Under the pieces are notes generated by a model, which was not told the origin of the DNA, did no database searches, and saw nothing but the letters and a program-made list of their open reading frames with translations. From the NCBI RefSeq assembly GCF_016316925.1, contig NZ_JAEEGB010000009.1:1-64000 (forward strand): DNA of 64,000 bases, given 5' to 3'. How positions within the stretch are numbered: the first letter of the stretch is position 1; each line of letters starts with the position of its first letter. The stretch is from Clostridium aciditolerans. Its GTDB lineage: Bacteria > Bacillota > Clostridia > Clostridiales > Clostridiaceae. The position numbers were made by a program, and so were the translations under genes. This document shows positions 48,691 through 58,230 of this stretch, piece by piece.

Positions 48691-49773
48691 ATGAAATTAC
48701 CTCCATTAATTATAGGAGACTTAAAAGCGGAGGTACCTATTATCCAAGGTGGTATGGGTGTAGGGGTATCCGGTTATAGGCTCTCATCAGCGGTAGCAAA
48801 TGAAGGAGGTATTGGTATAATATCTGGAGTCCAAATAGGATATAGAGAACCAGATTTTGAAACTAATACTAAAGAAGCTAATGTTAGAGCACTAAAAAAC
48901 GAGGTGAGAAGGGCAAAAGAATTAAGCCCTAAAGGAATAGTAGGAGTTAACCTTATGGTGGCCATTACTAATTATGATGAAATGGTAAAGGCTTGCGTAG
49001 AGGAACAAGTAGATATAATAATTTCTGGCGCAGGACTTCCTTTGACATTGCCAAAATTAGTTGAGGGAAGTAATGTTAAGATAGCACCGATTGCCTCTTC
49101 AGGAAAATCAGCTTCAGTTATTACAAAGCATTGGATTAAAAAATATAATAAAATTCCTGACATGGTTGTAGTTGAAGGACCGGAGGCTGGCGGACACTTA
49201 GGATTTCATGCTGATGATGTTAGAGAAGGAAAACTAACTTTAGAGGAAATTGTAGTTGAAGTAATTGAAGCGTTAAAACCTTTTGAAGAAGAATATGGAT
49301 CAAAGATCCCTGTAGTGGCTGCAGGTGGTATTTACACTGGAGAAGATATTGCTAAATTTATAAAATTAGGTGCTTCAGGTGTTCAAATGGCAACAAGATT
49401 TGTAGCAACTGAAGAATGCGATGCTCATTTAGAATATAAAAAAGCATATGTAAATTCAAGCAAGGAAGATATTAAAATTATACAAAGTCCTGTAGGCCTT
49501 CCTGGAAGAGCCATTAAAAATGAATTCATCAATCAAGTAGAAATAGAAAGAATTAGCCCTAAGAAATGCTATAATTGTTTGAAAAAGTGTAATCCAAAAG
49601 ATACACCTTATTGTATTTCAAAAGCTTTAATACAAGCAGTTAAAGGCAATATTGAAGATGGTCTTATTTTTGCAGGAAGCAGCGCGTATAGAATAGATAG
49701 GATTGTTACTGTAAAAGAGTTAATTAATGAACTTGTTGTTGATGCTGAAAAAAGTTTAGTTGATTGTAAATAA
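48691..49773 (+). CDS. FabK/nitronate-monooxygenase-like flavoprotein
   Basis: An FMN TIM-barrel enzyme of 360 aa, paralogous to FabK encoded 3 kb downstream: VPIIQGGMGVGVSGYRLSSAVANEGGIG, VVVEGPEAGGHLG and PVVAAGGIYTGEDIAKFIKLGASGVQMATRF. Unlike FabK it has a four-cysteine cluster CYNCLKKC...C (C-x2-C-x3-C-x7-C) in the C-terminal part. It may be a second enoyl reductase or a related oxidoreductase. ATG 48691 follows AAAGGGG by 8 nt. First gene after the operators. Confidence 0.83.
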   Translation: MKLPPLIIGDLKAEVPIIQGGMGVGVSGYRLSSAVANEGGIGIISGVQIGYREPDFETNTKEANVRALKNEVRRAKELSPKGIVGVNLMVAITNYDEMVKACVEEQVDIIISGAGLPLTLPKLVEGSNVKIAPIASSGKSASVITKHWIKKYNKIPDMVVVEGPEAGGHLGFHADDVREGKLTLEEIVVEVIEALKPFEEEYGSKIPVVAAGGIYTGEDIAKFIKLGASGVQMATRFVATEECDAHLEYKKAYVNSSKEDIKIIQSPVGLPGRAIKNEFINQVEIERISPKKCYNCLKKCNPKDTPYCISKALIQAVKGNIEDGLIFAGSSAYRIDRIVTVKELINELVVDAEKSLVDCK

Positions 49774-49778
49774 TAGTA

Positions 49779-49806
49779 CTGCTACTTGCATAGTAGCAGG
49801 TTTATT
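49779..49806 (+). terminator. Weak hairpin before fabT
   Basis: 7-bp stem CTGCTAC/GTAGCAG (49779-49785 with 49793-49799) followed by a T-rich stretch. It may trim transcription into the rest of the operon. Confidence 0.45.
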
Positions 49807-49849
49807 TTCATGTGTCTTATTTAATTTAAATTTTAGAAGTGGTGATTAT

Positions 49850-50326
49850 GTGACTAAGTGTATTAGCGTTTTAAATGAGCTTTTAGTAGGCATTTTTAAT
49901 GATATACTAGAAATTGAACAAAACGCTCTTCAATCTGGTTCTTTTAGTGATTTATCCGTTACAGAAATACATACTATTGAAGCAATAGGAATGTATAAGC
50001 CAAGAACTATGACAGAAGTTGCATGTCAGCTGCATATTACTTTAGGAACGCTGACTAAAGCGATAGGTCATCTAGTCAGAAAAGGCTATGTAGAAAGAAA
50101 AAGAAGTGAAGAAGATAGAAGAATAGTATATATTGAACTGACAAAACGAGGAAAGCTTGCTTATAGAGTTCATCGAAAGTTTCATTCTGATATGGTAAAG
50201 GGAACCATTGAAGAACTTACAAAAGAGGAAGAGGAAACTTTAGTGAAAGCTCTAGATAAAATTAATAAATTTTTTATATCCAAATATAACTTAAATACTA
50301 ACTTAAAGGAGAAAGGCAATGAATAA
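49850..50326 (+). CDS. fabT: MarR-family fatty-acid regulator FabT
   Basis: A 158-aa winged-helix repressor. The HTH is visible as TMTEVACQLHITLGTLTKAIGHLVRKGYVERKRSEEDRRIVYIELT. FabT of lactic acid bacteria uses acyl-ACP as co-repressor and controls the fab cluster; the same location before fabH and the operators at 48639-48667 support this role. GTG 49850 was chosen, giving the usual length; the frame is open to 49760 but that part is hydrophobic and atypical. Overlaps fabH by 8 bp. Confidence 0.86.
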   Translation: MTKCISVLNELLVGIFNDILEIEQNALQSGSFSDLSVTEIHTIEAIGMYKPRTMTEVACQLHITLGTLTKAIGHLVRKGYVERKRSEEDRRIVYIELTKRGKLAYRVHRKFHSDMVKGTIEELTKEEEETLVKALDKINKFFISKYNLNTNLKEKGNE

Positions 50327-51299
50327 AGTACAGGTAATAGGTACAGGTAGTTATGTACCAGAAAAAATTGTTACTAATGAAGACTTATCCTGTATTATGG
50401 ATACCAGTGATGAATGGATAAGCAGTAGAACTGGTATAAGAGAAAGAAGAATATCTGAAGGCGAAAATACATCTGATATGGCTACAAAAGCAGCACTAAA
50501 GGCTATTGAAATGGCCAATATTAAACCTGAAGATATTGATTTACTAATTGTAGCTACAATTACACCAGATAGCTTTACTCCTTCAGTAGCTTGCATGGTA
50601 CAAGGTAATATAAATGCTGTGAATGCTACATGTTTTGATTTATCAGCTGCTTGTTCAGGATTTATTTATGGAATAACTGTAGCTACTCAATTTATAACTA
50701 CTGGAGCTGCTAGAACTATATTAGTAGTAGGAGCTGAGACAATGTCAAAAGCCCTTAATTGGGAGGATAGAAATACATGTGTCCTATTTGGTGATGGTGC
50801 AGGGGCAGCTGTACTCAGAGCTTCTGATAAGGGTGGGGTATTGGCTATATATACTGGTTCAGAAGGAAGTAAAGGAAATGCACTAACTTGTGGAGCTATG
50901 CCAGTTATCAATCCATACGTACGAGAGAAAACTGATTATATCCCTGAAAATTATAAAATACAGATGGATGGAAGAGAAGTATTTAAATTTGCAGTTAGAA
51001 CTATGACTAAGGGAGTGGAAAAACTTTTAGAGGATGCAAAGTGTTCAATTGAAGATATAAAATATATAATTCCTCATCAAGCAAATCATAGAATAATTGA
51101 ATCTGCAATCAAAAAATTAAGTATAAGTGAAGAAAAATTTTATATTAATTTAGACAGATATGGCAATACATCTGGAGCTAGCATTGCTATTGCGCTAGAT
51201 GAGATGGTACAAAAAAATATGCTAAAAACAGGTGATAAGATTTTACTTATAGGTTTTGGAGCAGGACTTACCTACGGTGGATTAATAATAGAATGGTAA
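50319..51299 (+). CDS. fabH: Beta-ketoacyl-ACP synthase III
   Basis: Initiating condensing enzyme (acetyl-CoA with malonyl-ACP), 326 aa. Catalytic Cys112 in SAACSGF, His in HQANHRI and Asn in GNTSGASI form the triad. AAGGAGAAAGG precedes ATG. Length and motifs normal. Second in the fabT-fabH-acpP-fabK-fabD-fabG-fabF order shared with streptococci and clostridia. Confidence 0.96.
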   Translation: MNKVQVIGTGSYVPEKIVTNEDLSCIMDTSDEWISSRTGIRERRISEGENTSDMATKAALKAIEMANIKPEDIDLLIVATITPDSFTPSVACMVQGNINAVNATCFDLSAACSGFIYGITVATQFITTGAARTILVVGAETMSKALNWEDRNTCVLFGDGAGAAVLRASDKGGVLAIYTGSEGSKGNALTCGAMPVINPYVREKTDYIPENYKIQMDGREVFKFAVRTMTKGVEKLLEDAKCSIEDIKYIIPHQANHRIIESAIKKLSISEEKFYINLDRYGNTSGASIAIALDEMVQKNMLKTGDKILLIGFGAGLTYGGLIIEW

Positions 51300-51328
51300 G
51301 AAAATTTATTTAAACTATGGAGGACAAA

Positions 51329-51547
51329 ATGGTATTTGAGAAAATAAGAAGAATAATGGCAGAACAACTAGGATTAAATGAAGAGGATATAACAATAGAC
51401 ACTTCATTTAAAGAATTAGGTATAGATTCGTTAGACCTATTTCAAATAATAATTGAAATAGAAGAAGAATTTGGAGTTCAAATAGAAGATGCAGAGTCAA
51501 TTAAAACTGTAGAGGAAGCAGTAAGCTTTGTTGAGAAAAAAATATAA
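51329..51547 (+). CDS. acpP: Acyl carrier protein
   Basis: A 72-aa acidic carrier. The phosphopantetheine-attachment serine lies in GIDSLDLFQ. Start ATG 51329 (MVFEKIRRIM) has GGAGG 5 nt upstream; the in-frame ATG at 51317 overlaps that ribosome site. The helix II motif is DSLD as usual. Confidence 0.95.
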   Translation: MVFEKIRRIMAEQLGLNEEDITIDTSFKELGIDSLDLFQIIIEIEEEFGVQIEDAESIKTVEEAVSFVEKKI

Positions 51548-51598
51548 AAGTAGACTAATGTTAAATAATAAATTTATATATGATCAGGAGGAAAAAAT

Positions 51599-52546
51599 AT
51601 GATCAATTCCGCATTTGCCCAAATGGTTGGTATAAAGTACCCTATTATCCAAGGAGGTATGGCTTGGATTGCAGATAGTTCTTTAGCTGCAGCAGTATCT
51701 AATGCAGGAGGTATCGGTATTATAACCGGAAATGCTCCGTTAGAATGGGTAAGAGATGAAATAAGAAAGGCTAAGCAAATGACAGATAAGCCTTTTGGAG
51801 TAAATATAATGCTTTTAGGTGAGACTGCAGAGGCCGTAGCTAAAATGGTTTGTGAAGAAGGAGTTAAAGTAGTTACAACTGGAGCAGGCAACCCAGGTAA
51901 ATATATTGATATGTGGAAACAGCACGGTATAAAGGTTATTCCTGTAGTGGCATCAGTGGCACTAGCAAAGAGAATGGAAAGAGCTGGTGTAGATGCAGTT
52001 ATTGCTGAAGGCTGCGAGTCAGGAGGACACGTTGGCGAACTTACAACTATGGCATTAGTTCCACAGGTAGTAGATGCTGTAAATATTCCTGTAATAGCTG
52101 CAGGAGGAATAGGTGACGGAAGAGGAGCGGCTGCAGCTTTTATGCTTGGAGCAGCAGGAATACAAGTTGGCACAAGATTTTTAGTTGCACATGAATGTAC
52201 TGTTCATCAAAACTACAAGAATAAGGTACTAGGCGCAAAAGATATTGATACACAGGTTACAGGTAGACCTACAGGTCACCCAGTGCGTGTTTTGAGAAAT
52301 AAATTAACTAGACAGTTCCAAATACTTGAAAAAGAGGGAGCTGAATTAGAAAAGTTTGAGGAACTTGGTAGAGGAGCTCTTTCCAAAGCTGTACGTGAAG
52401 GTGATATTGACAATGGGTCTGTAATGGCTGGACAGATAGCAGGACTTGTTTGTAAAGAGCAAAGTTGTAATGAAATAATAGAAGAAATATTTACTGAAGC
52501 AGAAACACAATTAAAAAATGTTAGCCAAATTTTTGGAGCTAAATAA
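51599..52546 (+). CDS. fabK: Enoyl-ACP reductase II FabK
   Basis: FMN-dependent enoyl reductase, 315 aa, last step of each elongation cycle; no FabI is present in the window. Motifs: YPIIQGGMAWIADSSLAAAVSNAGGIGIITGN, IAEGCESGGHVGELTT, AAGGIGDGRGAAAAFMLGAAGIQVGTRF, and GRPTGHPVRVLRN. Good AGGAGG site. FabK users are naturally insensitive to FabI-directed drugs; this is known of the family. Confidence 0.95.
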   Translation: MINSAFAQMVGIKYPIIQGGMAWIADSSLAAAVSNAGGIGIITGNAPLEWVRDEIRKAKQMTDKPFGVNIMLLGETAEAVAKMVCEEGVKVVTTGAGNPGKYIDMWKQHGIKVIPVVASVALAKRMERAGVDAVIAEGCESGGHVGELTTMALVPQVVDAVNIPVIAAGGIGDGRGAAAAFMLGAAGIQVGTRFLVAHECTVHQNYKNKVLGAKDIDTQVTGRPTGHPVRVLRNKLTRQFQILEKEGAELEKFEELGRGALSKAVREGDIDNGSVMAGQIAGLVCKEQSCNEIIEEIFTEAETQLKNVSQIFGAK

Positions 52547-52560
52547 CTTAGGAGGGCTAT

Positions 52561-53496
52561 ATGAGTAAAATAGCATTTTTATTCTCAGGTCAGGGAGCAC
52601 AATATGTAGGCATGGGAAAAGAATTATATGATAATATAGAAGGGTGCAGAGAAGTTTTTGAAAGTGCTGATAAAGCCTTAGGACTTCCTATAAGTAAAAT
52701 GTGCTTTGAGGGACCAGAGGATGAGTTAAATAGTACAGAAAATACTCAGCCTGCTATTTTAACTGTAAGTATTGCAGCACTTAAGGCATTAGAAAGCCAT
52801 GGCATACATGCTGATGTTACTGCAGGTTTAAGCTTGGGTGAATACTCTGCTTTAGTTTATAGTGGAGCATTAGAATTTGAAGAAGCAATAAAGTTAGTTA
52901 AAAAGAGAGGAAAGTATATGCAGGAGGCGGTACCACAAGGTATTGGTACTATGGCTGCTATTATTGGATTAGATGAAGAGAGTATAAGAGAAGTATGTGA
53001 TGAATGTTCTAATATAGGTGTAGTTGAACCTGCAAATTTAAATTGCCCAGGTCAAATAGTAATTGCAGGAGAAGTAAAAGCTGTTGAAGCTGCTTGTGAA
53101 AAATTAAAGGAAAAGGGAGCATTAAAAACTGTAATGTTAGCTGTTAGCGGTCCTTTTCATACATCAATGTTACAACCAGCAGCAGAAAAGTTAGAAGTGG
53201 AGCTTAAGGATATTTCTATAAATAATTTCAAAATTCCTGTAATAACAAATGTTACTGGGGAAATTGTTGAGAATAAGGATAATATAAAACCATATCTAAA
53301 AAAGCAAGTAATGAGCACAGTACTTTTTGAAAAGAGTATAAAAACAATGATGGATATGGGAGTAGATACTTTTGTGGAAATTGGTCCAGGAAAGGCATTA
53401 AGTGGCTTTGTAAAAAAAATAAATAGAAAAGCTACAATTTTAAATGTTCAAGATTTAAAATCTCTAGAAAGTACTATAGAGAAATTAAAAAAGTAG
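52561..53496 (+). CDS. fabD: Malonyl-CoA:ACP transacylase
   Basis: Loads malonate on ACP; 311 aa. FSGQGAQYVGMGKEL at the N-terminus, nucleophile Ser91 in AGLSLGEYSA, His in GPFHTSMLQPA, and the end VEIGPGKALSGFVKKI. 14 bp after fabK with GGAGGG before ATG. Confidence 0.96.
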   Translation: MSKIAFLFSGQGAQYVGMGKELYDNIEGCREVFESADKALGLPISKMCFEGPEDELNSTENTQPAILTVSIAALKALESHGIHADVTAGLSLGEYSALVYSGALEFEEAIKLVKKRGKYMQEAVPQGIGTMAAIIGLDEESIREVCDECSNIGVVEPANLNCPGQIVIAGEVKAVEAACEKLKEKGALKTVMLAVSGPFHTSMLQPAAEKLEVELKDISINNFKIPVITNVTGEIVENKDNIKPYLKKQVMSTVLFEKSIKTMMDMGVDTFVEIGPGKALSGFVKKINRKATILNVQDLKSLESTIEKLKK

Positions 53497-53511
53497 AATG
53501 GAGAATGGCAT

Positions 53512-54258
53512 ATGGAAAGTTTAAAAGGAAAAACGGCAATAGTAACTGGAGCTAGTCGTGGAATTGGTAAAGCTATAGCGGTTAAACTAGCAGAACTTGG
53601 TGCAAATTTAGTACTTAATTATAGAAGTGATTCTAAATCTGTTGAAGATGTAATTAAAGAAATTGAAAGTAAAGGAAGTAAGGCTATAGCAGTTCAAGGA
53701 GATGTTAGCATATTTTCAGATGCTGAAAATATAGTAAAAAAGGCTGTTGAAGTTTTTGGATCTTTAGATATACTTATTAATAATGCAGGAATAACTAAAG
53801 ATGGATTAGTTCTTAGAATGAAAGAAGAAGACTTCGATAAGGTTATAGATGTAAATTTAAAGGGAGCATTTAACTGTATAAGGCATGCTGCACCTGTGAT
53901 GGTAAAGCAAAAAGGTGGAAAGATAGTTAATATATCTTCAGTGGTTGGTGTAACTGGTAATGCAGGTCAAATAAATTACTCTGCAGCAAAAGCAGGAATA
54001 ATAGGAGTTACTAAATCTGCGGCAAGAGAGCTTGCTTCAAGAGGAATTAATGTAAATGCTGTGGCGCCGGGATTTATTCAAACAGATATGACAGAAGTTC
54101 TATCAGATAAGGTTAAAGAAAGCACGCTAAATAGCATACCTTTAAAAAGATTTGGTAGTGCACAAGATATAGCAAATATGGTGGCATTTTTAGTTTCACC
54201 GTCTGCAGATTATATTACTGGTCAGGTAATAAATGTAGATGGCGGAATGGTTATGTAA
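53512..54258 (+). CDS. fabG: 3-oxoacyl-ACP reductase
   Basis: NADPH-dependent short-chain dehydrogenase, 248 aa. Cofactor motif TGASRGIG (12-19), NNAG, and the catalytic Ser/Tyr/Lys (VGNAGQINYSAAKAG). Ends ADYITGQVINVDGGMVM, the FabG C-terminus. Confidence 0.97.
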   Translation: MESLKGKTAIVTGASRGIGKAIAVKLAELGANLVLNYRSDSKSVEDVIKEIESKGSKAIAVQGDVSIFSDAENIVKKAVEVFGSLDILINNAGITKDGLVLRMKEEDFDKVIDVNLKGAFNCIRHAAPVMVKQKGGKIVNISSVVGVTGNAGQINYSAAKAGIIGVTKSAARELASRGINVNAVAPGFIQTDMTEVLSDKVKESTLNSIPLKRFGSAQDIANMVAFLVSPSADYITGQVINVDGGMVM

Positions 54259-54285
54259 ATTAAGTTAAAGGTTGGTGAACTTATA

Positions 54286-55524
54286 ATGACAAAAAGAGTT
54301 GTAATAACGGGACTAGGTGCTGTAACTCCAGTAGGAAATGATACTGAAGCATTCTGGAACAATATAAAAAATGGAGTGCCAGGCATAGATTTTATAAAAG
54401 CATTTGATACAGAAAATTTTAAAGTAAAATTAGCAGCAGAAGTTAAGGACTTTGATCCATTAAAATATCTTGATAAAAAAGAAGCCAAAAGAATGGATGT
54501 ATTTTGCCAATTTGCAATAGCTTCAGCAGTTCAGGCAGTAGAAGATTCTAAGTTAGATATAGAAAATATGCCGAAAGAAAGATTCGGAGTTATTGTTGGT
54601 TCAGGAATTGGTGGTATAGGAATTATAGAAAAAGAACAAACAAAGCTTTTAGAAAAAGGCCCTGGTAGAGTTCAACCATTGTTCATACCTATGATTATAA
54701 GTAATATGGCAGCTGGAAATATAGCAATTAGATTTGGTGCAAAGGGAATATGTACTAACGTAGTAACAGCTTGTGCTACAGGAACAAATTGTGTAGGTGA
54801 AGCGTTCCATGCTATAAAAAATGATTTAGCTGATGTAATGATAGCTGGAGGAACAGAAGCTTCAATTACGCCGTTATCAGTAGCAGGATTTACATCTTTA
54901 ACTGCTTTATCAAAAAGTGATGACCCTAAAAGAGCATCTATTCCTTTTGATAAGGAGAGAGATGGTTTTATAATGGGTGAAGGTGCTGGGATATTAATAC
55001 TAGAATCTCTAGAACATGCTCAAAAAAGAGGGGCAACTATATATGCTGAAGTAGTTGGATATGGATCAACTTGTGATGCTTATCATATAACTTCTCCAGA
55101 TCCAGAAGGAGAAGGTGCTGCAAGAGCTATGGAGATTGCTATCAATGAGGCAGGAATAAATAAAGAAGAAGTATCTTATATAAATGCTCATGGAACTAGT
55201 ACTCCAGTTAATGATAAATTTGAAACTAATGCAATAAAGAGAGTATTTGGAGAAGATGCTAAAAATATACCTATAAGTTCTACTAAGTCTATGACAGGAC
55301 ACTTATTAGGTGCAGCGGGTGCTATAGAGGCTATAGCATGTGTTAAGGCTTTAGAAGAAGGATTTATTCCACCAACAGCTGGATATAAGGTACCAGATGA
55401 GGAATGTGACCTTGATTATGTTCCAAATGAAGGTAGAGCTGCAGAGCTTAAATATGCTATGTCTAATTCCCTTGGTTTTGGTGGACATAATGCAGTAATT
55501 TTATTAAAAAAGTGGAGTGAGTAA
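54286..55524 (+). CDS. fabF: Beta-ketoacyl-ACP synthase II
   Basis: Elongating condensing enzyme, 412 aa. Cys163 in VTACATGTN, His in [10 protein letters not shown] and His in [11 protein letters not shown] form the triad. It ends one base before the accB start, so the acc genes are coupled to the fab genes. Confidence 0.97.
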   Translation: MTKRVVITGLGAVTPVGNDTEAFWNNIKNGVPGIDFIKAFDTENFKVKLAAEVKDFDPLKYLDKKEAKRMDVFCQFAIASAVQAVEDSKLDIENMPKERFGVIVGSGIGGIGIIEKEQTKLLEKGPGRVQPLFIPMIISNMAAGNIAIRFGAKGICTNVVTACATGTNCVGEAFHAIKNDLADVMIAGGTEASITPLSVAGFTSLTALSKSDDPKRASIPFDKERDGFIMGEGAGILILESLEHAQKRGATIYAEVVGYGSTCDAYHITSPDPEGEGAARAMEIAINEAGINKEEVSYINAHGTSTPVNDKFETNAIKRVFGEDAKNIPISSTKSMTGHLLGAAGAIEAIACVKALEEGFIPPTAGYKVPDEECDLDYVPNEGRAAELKYAMSNSLGFGGHNAVILLKKWSE

Positions 55525-55525
55525 T

Positions 55526-56047
55526 ATGGATTTTAAAGCAATTGAAGAAATGATAAAAACTGTTGATAACTCTAAGTTAGGATACTTAGAGGTTAACTGG
55601 GAAGGTATTTCTATAATAATGAGAAAGCAGGGAGAACCTGATTTCCACAAAACAATAATAACAAATGAAAATACTGAAAAAGAAGTTAGTAATGTTGTAG
55701 AAGAAAGCAATAAGGCTGAAATAGTAGCAGAAGTAAAAGAGCCTGTTAAAGTAGCTGTAGAAGAAGTTAAAGAGGAAGAAAAAATAAAAATCGATGATGA
55801 AAATATAGAAAAGGTAGCATCACCTATAGTTGGAACTTTCTATAGTTCTCCAAGCCCAGATAAGCCATCCTTTGTAAAGGTTGGTTCAAAAGTAAAAAAG
55901 GGTGACACACTATGTATCATAGAGGCTATGAAGCTTATGAATGAGATTCAAAGCGAAGTAGATGGAGAAGTGGTAGAAGTTCTAGTTGAGAATACTCAAA
56001 TGGTTGAATATGGCCAGTCTATGTTTAAAATAAGAGTAAATAAATAG
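55526..56047 (+). CDS. accB: Biotin carboxyl carrier protein of acetyl-CoA carboxylase
   Basis: A 173-aa carrier. N-terminal oligomerisation region (1-40), a Val/Glu/Lys-rich linker (45-95), and the biotinyl domain with ASPIVGTFYSSPSPDKPSFV and biotin-accepting Lys136 in EAMKLMNEI. ATG 55526 was chosen over GTG 55517 because GTGGAG then sits 8 nt upstream. A structured non-coding region separates it from fabZ. Confidence 0.95.
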   Translation: MDFKAIEEMIKTVDNSKLGYLEVNWEGISIIMRKQGEPDFHKTIITNENTEKEVSNVVEESNKAEIVAEVKEPVKVAVEEVKEEEKIKIDDENIEKVASPIVGTFYSSPSPDKPSFVKVGSKVKKGDTLCIIEAMKLMNEIQSEVDGEVVEVLVENTQMVEYGQSMFKIRVNK

Positions 56048-56058
56048 ATTAATATATT

Positions 56059-56210
56059 GCTAGGAGGTTAAAGTCCTAAATGGACTTTAACGGGTAATTT
56101 TGCTAGGTAAAAGTTCTAAATGAACTTTTACGGGTAACTTGTGAGCGGAAGCGAAAATCTTAAGTTACCCAGTACCCGAAGGAAAACAAGCAAAATCACC
56201 CAGTGTTCCG
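56059..56210 (+). ncRNA. Structured region between accB and fabZ
   Basis: Two tandem units (56059-56101 and 56102-56141) each read GCTAGG, a 10-bp hairpin with loop TAAAT, then CGGGTAA. The stems (56067-56076/56082-56091 and 56107-56116/56122-56131) differ at two positions, both compensated. GGGTAACTT (56132-56140) pairs with 56162-56170, and GGGTAATTTTGCT (56092-56104) pairs with 56189-56201 with one A-C mismatch, giving a nested multibranch fold just before the fabZ ribosome site. AAAATCTTAAG (56154-56164) also occurs in the 11849 element. Whether it is a regulatory leader or a palindromic mobile element is open. Confidence 0.65.
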
Positions 56211-56229
56211 ACTAAAAGGAGGAAAAATG

Positions 56230-56676
56230 ATGGAACAGGAAGAGTTCAATGTAAATCTTGGAGTAAAGGAAATACAAGAGATTATTCCTCATAGATATCC
56301 ATTTTTATTAATAGATAAAGTGACATATATGGAACCAGGAAAAAAGGTTATAGCATATAAAAATGTAACTATGAACGAATACTTTTTTCAAGGCCATTTT
56401 CCAGCTGAGCCTGTTATGCCAGGGGTGCTAATTATAGAAGCGTTAGCACAGGCTGGTGCAGTAGCTATTTTGAGTCAGGATAGTTTTAAAGGTAAAATAG
56501 CATTCTTTGGAGGAATAAATAAGGCTAAATTTAGAAAAAAAGTAGTACCAGGAGATGTTTTAAAATTAGAAGTAGAAATTGTAAAAATTAAAGGACCAGC
56601 GGGTATAGGTAAGGCAACAGCCTATGTAGAAGATAAAAAGGCTGCAGAAGCAGAAATAATGTTTATGATAGGCTAG
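56230..56676 (+). CDS. fabZ: 3-hydroxyacyl-ACP dehydratase FabZ
   Basis: Hot-dog dehydratase of about 148 aa. [15 protein letters not shown] holds the catalytic His, and [20 protein letters not shown] the Glu. The ATG at 56230 has AAGGAGG 7 nt upstream; ATG 56227 is equally in frame. Unlike the other fab genes it has a 180-bp structured leader, so its expression may be set separately. Confidence 0.95.
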   Translation: MEQEEFNVNLGVKEIQEIIPHRYPFLLIDKVTYMEPGKKVIAYKNVTMNEYFFQGHFPAEPVMPGVLIIEALAQAGAVAILSQDSFKGKIAFFGGINKAKFRKKVVPGDVLKLEVEIVKIKGPAGIGKATAYVEDKKAAEAEIMFMIG

Positions 56677-56764
56677 TTTAAGTGTGGTAAAATTACTATA
56701 TGGGTTTGTTAAAATATCTACCCATATAGTAAAAAACTAGAGTATTGGGAGTGGATTTTTAAAA

Positions 56765-58111
56765 GTGTTTAATAAAATATTAATTGCAAATAGAGGAGAA
56801 ATAGCTGTCAGAGTAATAAGAGCATGCAGAGAGATGGGAATTGAGACAGTAGCTGTTTATTCAGAAGCTGATAAAGATGCTCTGCATACTCAAATGGCAG
56901 ACGAAGCTATCTGTATCGGCCCAGCTGCTGCAAAAGACAGCTATTTAAATATACAAAATATAATAAGTGCTACTGTGTTATCAGGAGCGCAGGCTATTCA
57001 TCCGGGATTTGGATTTTTATCTGAGAATAGTAAATTTGCTAGGATGTGTAAGGAATGTAACATTACCTTTATAGGGCCTGATCCAGAATGTATTGAAAAT
57101 ATGGGTAACAAGTCTAATGCAAGAGATATCATGACTAAATCAGGAGTACCTGTAGTTCCTGGATCTAATGGTGCTGTTGAGGGCGAAGATGAGCTATTAA
57201 GACTTGCAGAAGAAATTGGATACCCTGTTATGATTAAGGCATCTGCAGGTGGCGGCGGAAGAGGTATAAGAGTAGTCTACGAACAAAGTGAACTTATAAA
57301 GGCTTACGAAAATGCTAGAGCGGAAGCAAAAGCAGCCTTTGGAGACGAAACAATATATATGGAAAAGTTTATAGAGAAACCAAGACATGTTGAAATTCAG
57401 GTTTTAGGAGATAGCTTTGGTAATATCGTATATTTAGGAGAGCGAGATTGCTCCATGCAAAGAAGAAATCAAAAAGTTTTAGAAGAAGCACCAAGCCCTA
57501 TTATGACAGAAGAGCTTAGAAAATCTATGGGAGAAACTGCGGTAAGAGCAGCTAAGGCAGTAAATTATAATAATGCAGGTACCATAGAGTTTTTATTGGA
57601 TAAAAACGGAAATTATTACTTTATGGAAATGAATACCCGTATACAAGTAGAACATCCTATAACAGAAATGGTTACAGGAATAGATTTGATAAAAGAACAA
57701 ATAAAAATTGCAGCAGGTGAAAAATTAAGCTTTTTACAGGAAGACATAAGGATTAATGGGCATGCTATCGAATGCAGAATAAATGCTGAAGATGCTAGCA
57801 GAGGGTTTATGCCATGTCCAGGTAAAGTAAAAGATATGTATGTACCAGGAGGGTTTAATGTTAGAGTTGACAGTGCGGTATACTCAGGATATGTAATACC
57901 TCCATATTATGATTCAATGATAGCTAAACTCATCGTACATGGAAAGGATAGAGAAGAGGCTATCAAAAAAATGAGAAGAGCTTTAGGAGAATTTATAATT
58001 GATGGAGTTCGTACAAATATAGATTTTCAATTTGAGCTTATAAATTGCGAAGAATTCATAAACGGTAATTATGATACTAGATTTATTGAAAACAGATTTA
58101 ATATTTCGTAA
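56765..58111 (+). CDS. accC: Biotin carboxylase of acetyl-CoA carboxylase
   Basis: ATP-grasp enzyme, 448 aa. It starts [25 protein letters not shown], has the glycine loop [11 protein letters not shown] and the [18 protein letters not shown] signature. GTG start. The stop codon TAA forms the first bases of the repeat module at 58110. Confidence 0.97.
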   Translation: MFNKILIANRGEIAVRVIRACREMGIETVAVYSEADKDALHTQMADEAICIGPAAAKDSYLNIQNIISATVLSGAQAIHPGFGFLSENSKFARMCKECNITFIGPDPECIENMGNKSNARDIMTKSGVPVVPGSNGAVEGEDELLRLAEEIGYPVMIKASAGGGGRGIRVVYEQSELIKAYENARAEAKAAFGDETIYMEKFIEKPRHVEIQVLGDSFGNIVYLGERDCSMQRRNQKVLEEAPSPIMTEELRKSMGETAVRAAKAVNYNNAGTIEFLLDKNGNYYFMEMNTRIQVEHPITEMVTGIDLIKEQIKIAAGEKLSFLQEDIRINGHAIECRINAEDASRGFMPCPGKVKDMYVPGGFNVRVDSAVYSGYVIPPYYDSMIAKLIVHGKDREEAIKKMRRALGEFIIDGVRTNIDFQFELINCEEFINGNYDTRFIENRFNIS

Positions 58112-58150
58112 GCAGAGAACCAAAATCTTTAGATTTTGATATGGTCGCTT
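58110..58150. repeat. Single repeat module, relative of the 11849 element
   Basis: The left arm AAGCAGAGAACCAAAATCTT (58110-58129) is identical to the first left repeat at 11849-11868. The right arm (58132-58150) matches the right repeats there and gives AAGC/GCTT, ACC/GGT and AAAATC/GATTTT pairing. A shared GGAGTTTCA follows in both places (58182-58190 and 12012-12020). A further 7-bp hairpin, ACTCCTC/GAGGAGT, lies at about 58162-58187 before accD. Confidence 0.82.
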
Positions 58151-58230
58151 ACTCAGCGAGTACTCCTCAGAGTTTATGAAGAGGAGTTTCATATTAATAT
58201 CCTTGTGAATTTGACTGGAGGTGAGCTAAC

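Noticed and set aside
49760-49849. N-terminal extension of FabT
   Set aside because: The extra 30 residues are hydrophobic and cover the hairpin after the preceding gene; GTG 49850 gives normal MarR length.
51574-52173. 199-aa minus-strand frame opposite fabK
   Set aside because: Ala/Pro/Ser-rich shadow of the Gly/Ala-rich FabK coding strand.
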